Source: Pyropia yezoensis (lineage: Eukaryota; Rhodophyta; Bangiophyceae; Bangiales; Bangiaceae). Taken from it: a DNA stretch of 64,000 bases. Location of the stretch: assembly GCA_009829735.1 (NCBI GenBank), contig CM020618.1, positions 19,329,346 to 19,393,345 of the forward strand, read 5' to 3'. This document shows positions 58,565 to 64,000 of this stretch, piece by piece; the stretch's first letter is position 1; each line of letters starts with the position of its first letter. The translations under genes were made by a program, and so were the position numbers. Below the pieces are notes generated by a model. That model was not told the DNA's origin. It did no database searches and worked only from the letters and a program-made list of their open reading frames with translations.

Positions 58565-59131
58565 GCGGCAGCCTGGGAAGGGAGATGGGTTTTGGGGGTG
58601 GTGGTGGGGTGGGGCGCTCGGCTTGCAAGCCAATCGCCACGGTCGCCACTCCCATTTTGTTTTCCAACACAACAAGGACACGTTTCTTCGCCCGCATCCT
58701 GCGGTCCGCCTGTACGCCGCCGATGAAGCGGGGTTCACAGCCAGGTTCATACGCCTACGACAGAGCGCTGCGCACTAAGGGCCAACGACACATCGCACCG
58801 CACGGGCAACAGAGTTGAAGAAGAAAGAAACGACGTTTCCCCCCTAAAGGCCACCTGCTATCCTCTAGTCGAAAGCAAAGGACCTGGCTACAAGAAACGC
58901 CAACCTCTTGCCGAGGTGCAAGGTAAATACACCGAGTGACAAAGCAATAGCAAGAGGATTGGAAGAAAAAGTAGTAACACGCACCTGTGCACAAAAAGTC
59001 AACGAAAACAATACGAGGTTCAACGACATCGACCACGTAGCAAACACTCAAAAACGCCAGAGGCAGAGATGTGCATGGACGAGTGGGCGAGAACCAATAG
59101 ATGAAAAAAACCAGACACAAAAAGCACGAGC
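58565..59131. other. Convergent 3' untranslated regions
   Basis: Lower-GC DNA between the stops of two convergent genes, with A-rich stretches on both strands (58816-58830, 59104-59122). No gene seen. Confidence 0.55.
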
Positions 59132-61248
59132 TCACCGGTATCCCCCTCCCAGGCTTCCTGTGGAAGCCATCCCAGGCGGCGGTGCCCCATACGGACGCGG
59201 TATTCCCGACACAGAGAGCGAAGACATATCCAGTGAGCCGTCACCGGCGCTGCTAAAGCTTGCATTCGTCGCTGCCGCAATCGCTGCGGCCCGCGCCGCT
59301 GCTGCGGCCGGGGAGAGCCGGTTGAAGGTGGCTGTACTGGCAGGGGAGACGATCGCGCCTGGTGGGTAGGCCGGGCCGTTGCCACCACCCGTCGCGTACG
59401 CAGGCAGCGCCGCGCTGTTCAAGCTCGCCGGGCCATTCGCCCCGTGGTGGCGGGGTACTCCGTGCGCAGCAGTTACCCCGCCATGAGCCAAGTGGGGGGA
59501 AGGGCCGGTCGGTGGTGGCATCTGTGGCGGCGCCGGTTGCAGGCTCTGGAAGCTGCCACTCTCATTCGAGAAGGTGGCGCTGGTAGGCCCACTTGCACCA
59601 TAGCCACCAGCTACAGACGGCGGAGCCCCGCCTCTGCTGCCGAGATGGGCGCCCTGCGGTAGGGACGCAGAGGAAGAAGGGGCATAAGACGACGCCGGGT
59701 GACCGCCGGGTCCGCTCCCAGCATAGACCCCCGGTGCATAGGGGGGGCCGCTGAAGCTTCCCGCTGCACTGGAGCCTCCAACAACAGAGCCTGGCACGTG
59801 ACTACCATACGATGGCGGCTGCTGCGCAGTCGTGTAGCTGCCGCTGTCCGCAGACGTTCCCGCATCCGACACCCGCACGCCCGTCCCAAACGACGCCGCC
59901 GAGTTGTGTAGCCGCACCGATGTCAGCCGTGTTGTTTCCGAGGTTGTGCAAGACTCGGACGAGTAGCCGTGGAGCACGCGCGTGGATACGTCGTAGGGCG
60001 TCTCACCAAGGCGCACGTCTGGAGGCAGGCCACAAAACTTGGAAGACAAGAAGTGGTCCACCCGGAAGAAGAAAGCCGAAGCCGTCTGCGTCAGCTCAGA
60101 GTCAACTAAGATCACATTGCCTAGGGAAGACTCGTCCTGGTACATGCCCTCGAGTGGTAATAAGCATCTCGACTCCCCATGGGGGTCCATTGCGCAGAGG
60201 TCCGTGAGGGAGGTGTTGACGTAGCCAAGGAGCTTGTGGTCACCGTTGAGCTTGCGTCGATGAAACTGTAGCCGGAGGGGGCGCTTAAAGAACCCGTTCG
60301 TCAGCTTCTGCACGGTGAGGACAGCGGGCTTAAAGCGCGCGTAGCCCGCGCCATCATTGGCCGCCCGCGTCACCGCCTCGGATCGATAGACAGGAGAGTA
60401 GGAGAGTGACCCATCTGCCTCCTCACGCGCACGCAAGAGGGTGAAGAACTGGGACACACCCACGTTCACAGTGGTGTTCTTCCGCTTCAATAATGCAGCC
60501 TCAATGTTGATCGTGACAGTCAGCGTGGGATCGCACGGGTTGACCTTCTCGGCCACCATGGACACATAGCCGGGCAGCACTGAACGAATGTGTTGGTTGC
60601 GGAGCCGCAGTTTGAGACGCTTCCCAGGAGCCTCCCGCACGTCCTCCAAAGAGCACTCTGCAGAACCAATGTGGTCGTGCTTCCGTAACCGCTCGGACCG
60701 GGAGTCGCGGTCGAATACCTCCACGTAAAGGGTCTTTGGGTTGGCCCGGTCGTAGTCAATGATAAACGAATGGCACCATCGGGGTGACAGGTCGTCAAAG
60801 ACGGTTTCTGTCCGCCCAATCTCCGAATGCCCCACGTGGCCGGTCATGGCATAAAGCACAGCAAACTGTGGTGGCAACGCAGGTAGGGTTGGACAGAAAA
60901 CAATGTGGGTGAGAGCGAGGTCAAGAGAAGTACACGCTCCAGCACACATGCCAAGAGGCCCACGTAGCAAACGGGTCAGGAGACCGGCCAGCTACAAAAC
61001 AAACGCGGCGCGTGCCGGGCCCCACAAGCAAGCCATGTAGAACACGAAGGGAGCTCAGGGGAAAACGCCAAGATGAGCGAGGAACGTACAGGGTCTGACT
61101 TGGACATTACGTCCAGGTTGGCCAGGTTGGAGCACTCGAGGTGGATTTCAATCTGCACCACGTCGGGGTTGACCTGCCCCGCCTGCCCTGTATTGCGCTG
61201 CCTCGCACGAAACATCTCCATCGCGCGGTCCACCGCCACGGCCGCCAT
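59132..61248 (-). CDS. Copine-like protein with two C2 domains, no vWA domain
   Basis: Two exons: 61248-61090 (53 codons, ATG in GCCGCCATGG) and 60865-59132. They are joined across a 224-bp intron (CCT/GTACGT to CCACCACAG), phase 0, giving about 630 residues. The junction lies inside the first C2 domain, after NLANLDVMSKSDP. That domain keeps the Ca-binding acidic residues (SDP, DYDRANPKTLYVEVFDRDS, RKHDHIG). The second C2 (about residues 160-310) lacks them, with RLQFHRRKLNGDHKLLGYVNTSLTDL as its conserved core. The pairing and spacing match copines, Ca-dependent phospholipid-binding proteins. Where copines have a vWA domain, this protein has some 300 residues of Ser/Gly/Pro/Ala-rich sequence. 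It probably binds membranes on Ca rise, without the usual partner-binding module. Confidence 0.78.
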
Positions 61249-63140
61249 GGCGGCAGACACGGGGGGGGGGGTCCCCCCACCACAAGCCGCCCAAGCCGCC
61301 GCCCGCACGCAGGTGTGGCACCGACCGGGGGTCCACGCGTGGGAGGCCTCGCAAGCCGGGCTCGCCCGCCGACCCCACCGCCCCTCGCCCAGGCGGGCGC
61401 ACACAACACGACCTCTCCACGGCAGCAGCCGGGGGTATCGTCGGTGGGAAGCGGCGCCGCACAATCCCCCCCCCCCAACCCCCCTCCTCGACCGCACAAC
61501 CTACGCAACGGCACCAACCCTCCTCTTCACTTGAGGGACGGCACCGGAGAAACCGCCGGCGACGTCCGCACACGCGGTCGGGCGTGCCTGTGGCAGGAGC
61601 CCCCCTGGACCGCCCACCACCACAGCTGCCAGCGTCAAGCGGGCCGCCGCCGCGTGCGCGTGTCCCCGCCCAACCACGCCCACCACCACGCAGCCGCGGT
61701 GCTGGTGGCCCCCGTCCCTCCCTCTCGCCACCCCCCCCAACCCCCCCCCTAATCCACGTGGGCGAAGGCCGCAAGCGCGGGGGGCAGCGGAGAGTGCGGT
61801 AGCGGCCCGCGCGTGGCGCGTCCGCGCGCGTCGAACGCGGATGGGTAGGGTACTTGCCGAGGGAGCGTGCGTGCGTCGGCCGGGCCCGGCAGGCGAGCGG
61901 GAGGCAGGAGGAGCAAAGCGGTGAGACGGGGGGGAGGGGTGTTGGCGGTGTGGTTGGGAGAAGGGAGGAGGAGGAGGCGTTGGCCGGCGCGGGGCGCTCG
62001 CACAGCGGGAGGTGAGTGACCGGCCGCCAGGAGCGCGTGCGTCTGGCGCCTGTGCCGCCCCGGCAAGTGGCCTCCTCGGGAGGACCGCAACGTGTGCCCG
62101 CTACCCGGCCTCCAGGGCCAAACAGCACGCACACGTGCACAGGAGCAGCAACACCGTGTGGAAAAGGGGGGGGGAGCGGAGGAGGGTTGCACACCCGCGG
62201 CCGCAACCACCACCACCGCACCAACCAGCGTGTCGACGCAGTGGCGACGCGCGGGGCCACGCGCGCGGAGGCGGAGGCAGCAGCCGCACAACGGGCGCGG
62301 CGCAGCGTTCAGACCGGGAGGGTGGTCGGCGCCCTCGCGGGCCGTGGCACCCGGCAGAGGCGGTAAAAAAATAAATGAGAGGGTGTCCCTGGTCACCCTT
62401 CGTTGGGCAGGGGTGTGCCGCTGCCCACCCCACGAACACGCTCGCGCAGCATGCGACGGCGACCAACAGCCAGCGGCGGCGCAGGCGCACGGGGGGCATT
62501 CAGGGGAGCTGTGGCGGACAAGCTAAGAAACAGGGGCCAAGGCACGGGGCAAGCGAATGGCACGACCTTACAGAGCGAACGGCCCCGCCCGGCAAGCAGG
62601 CAGCAAGGCACGCCGTCGCGCAGCGGGGCTACGTGGCTGGGGACCAACGGGGACTGAGATCGCTCCACCAATCAGCACCCAGTGGGTAAATTGTGACGCG
62701 CCTCCCACAACGCTGGATGGGAGGAGGGGCCCCCTTCCATCCCCGCAAAGATCCGACGTGGAGTGTGGTCCGGAACACTCGCCGCCGCGCCCCCTTGTGC
62801 ATTGCTGTGCATCAAGATACCCCGAGAGTGCTCCTGATCCCCATTGAGGGGACGCCACGTTGCTCAAGGTGAAACGTTTACCCTGAAATTCACGAAAACA
62901 TATTCATTTTTTTGGTGCGCTGGCAATATGTGGGGTGTGAGTTGACCAGCCGCAGGTGACAACCACTGAAGTACTACTGCATAATTGTGCATATGTACCA
63001 TACAGCAGGTGCCAAGCCCGACTTGCCGCACCTCCAAACATACATGTACCGCCACCTCTCTCTCGTTCCATGCCGTCATGCCCAGCGCATGCCTCCTCTT
63101 CGCCATAGGTATCCCCTTTCCACACCCGCCTCGCCACACC
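61249..63140. promoter_or_regulatory. Divergent promoter region
   Basis: 1.9 kb between divergent genes. GC-rich and repetitive up to about 62400, then more balanced. A CCAAT box lies at 62668-62672, about 470 bp before the right-hand gene. An AT-rich stretch (62870-63010) lies just upstream of that gene. Open frames in 61500-62660 are Arg/Pro/Gly-rich and not convincing. Confidence 0.4.
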
Positions 63141-64000
63141 ATGTCTGCCCCTCCCGGTTCCAAGGCGCTTCGCATCGGCGTGGCGCCGCCGCCGCCGCCG
63201 CCACCCCCAGCGTCGCCCAGCCGTCGACGTCGACCTGCCGCGCTCGCCGCCTCCGCGGATGGCCCTCTTGGCGCCGTTGTTACCTCCGCCGCCGCTCCAG
63301 CTGCCGCCCCCCCCCCCCATGGCGCAGGCCCTGCTCCTTCCCCCCCCTGCCTTGAACCGCTGGTCGAGCGTCCACTCCCCGCGGCGTCCGACGAGTCGGT
63401 GGTTCTCCTCCCCTGGCCCACTGCGCTCGGCGGCCGGCCCGCGGCCGTTGCGGCGGCGCTCATCACGGGCCTCGCGGGACACACCCTCCATGCCCGCGGC
63501 GGCTGTCCCGTGCCCGTACAGGTGCTGCTGGAGAAGGAAAACGATGACGACGTCCGGCATACCGTAACGGCTTGCGAGGCGCCTCTGACGACGGCCTCGG
63601 CGGCGACGTCAGCGGCGGCGACGGTGGCTGCGGCGGCTGGGGCGGCGGTGCGCGGGGCGGATGGGCGCGCCCCGCGGGGCGCTTCGCCAGACGACGCGCG
63701 CGCCGTGGCGGCGCTGGCCGCCCGCCTGCGGGCGCTCACCTCGGCGGTGGCCGCGTTTTGTGCGGCCCCCCCCGGTGTGACCGCCGCCGCGGTCGTGTTC
63801 ACCCGCCCGGCGGGGCGTGCCGCCGGCAGCCTGCGCGTGGGGGGGGCGCCGCGCGTCGCCGACGACCTGTACATGCTCCGCTTTGTAGGGGAGGGCTGGG
63901 TCAACGATGGCGGCGGCGGCCGCCCTTGCGCAGCGGTGGGAGAGGAGATGGGTGCTGGGGGGGGGCCTGGGGGCGGCCCAGGGGGAGGCGAGCGGCATGC
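63141..64000 (+). CDS. Unknown protein, partial at right edge
   Basis: From the ATG at 63141 the frame stays open for 286 codons to the end of the window. Codons end mostly in G or C. The first 90 residues are Pro/Ala/Arg-rich. Residues about 92-145 look folded (DESVVLLPWPTALGG, AAALITGLAGHTLHARGG, VPVQVLLEKENDDD). A helix (about 195-215) and a strand-rich block (TAAAVVFTRPAG, DDLYMLRFVGEGW) follow, then a Gly-rich stretch. I recognise no family. The ATG is the first in frame after an AT-rich upstream region, which supports it. Confidence 0.6.
   Translation, partial: MSAPPGSKALRIGVAPPPPPPPPASPSRRRRPAALAASADGPLGAVVTSAAAPAAAPPPHGAGPAPSPPCLEPLVERPLPAASDESVVLLPWPTALGGRPAAVAAALITGLAGHTLHARGGCPVPVQVLLEKENDDDVRHTVTACEAPLTTASAATSAAATVAAAAGAAVRGADGRAPRGASPDDARAVAALAARLRALTSAVAAFCAAPPGVTAAAVVFTRPAGRAAGSLRVGGAPRVADDLYMLRFVGEGWVNDGGGGRPCAAVGEEMGAGGGPGGGPGGGERH

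Noticed and set aside
1-64000. tRNA or rRNA genes
   Set aside because: I looked for GTTCGA-type T-arm sequences and rRNA-like stretches. The few hits (for example near 3277) lie in coding DNA and do not fold as tRNA.

Overview
The window is eukaryotic nuclear DNA from a very GC-rich, intron-poor protist or alga. The signs are large single-exon genes, short GT-AG introns only near gene ends, Ala/Gly/Pro/Arg-rich low-complexity protein segments, long poly-C and poly-G runs, two Ty3/gypsy-type LTR elements and a PIF/Harbinger DNA-transposon fragment. A bangiophyte red alga (Porphyra/Pyropia-like) would fit, but nothing in the window proves the lineage.

Layout, left part. Positions 1-4243 hold a minus-strand LTR element cut by the window edge. 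After a C-rich spacer, 4814-about 14180 is a nearly whole plus-strand LTR element with both LTRs, primer site, gag, pol, chromodomain, polypurine tract and an unusual antisense open region between pol and the 3' LTR. Its right end abuts the amino-terminal part of a PIF/Harbinger transposase (14181-14980). From 14981 to about 17690 I recognise no gene.

Layout, genic core. A large, heavily N-glycosylated single-pass surface protein resembling polycystin/REJ proteins lies at 17693-23777 (+). An unrecognised multi-pass membrane protein lies at 24690-26885 (-). The 1.6 kb between that gene and an F-box/leucine-rich protein (28510-30045, +) should hold two divergent promoters. A fragment of a CobT-type phosphoribosyltransferase (30049-30597, -) sits tail to tail with the F-box gene. 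The ATR checkpoint kinase occupies 31070-41507 (-), almost all of it one 10.2 kb exon.

Layout, right part. Positions 41508-54800 are a low-complexity region with a 52-bp inverted repeat enclosing a tandem array (44247-44531), a 22-bp tandem repeat (45235-45442) and about 9 kb of homopolymer-laden DNA in which I recognise no gene. A PH-domain AGC kinase (54806-58564, +) and a copine-like double-C2 protein (59132-61248, -) converge; the copine-like gene diverges from a partial unknown gene that runs off the right edge (63141-64000, +). The host genes share no obvious pathway: DNA-damage signalling, lipid or calcium-linked signalling, ubiquitin ligase targeting and cobamide metabolism. They look like ordinary neighbours rather than a cluster.
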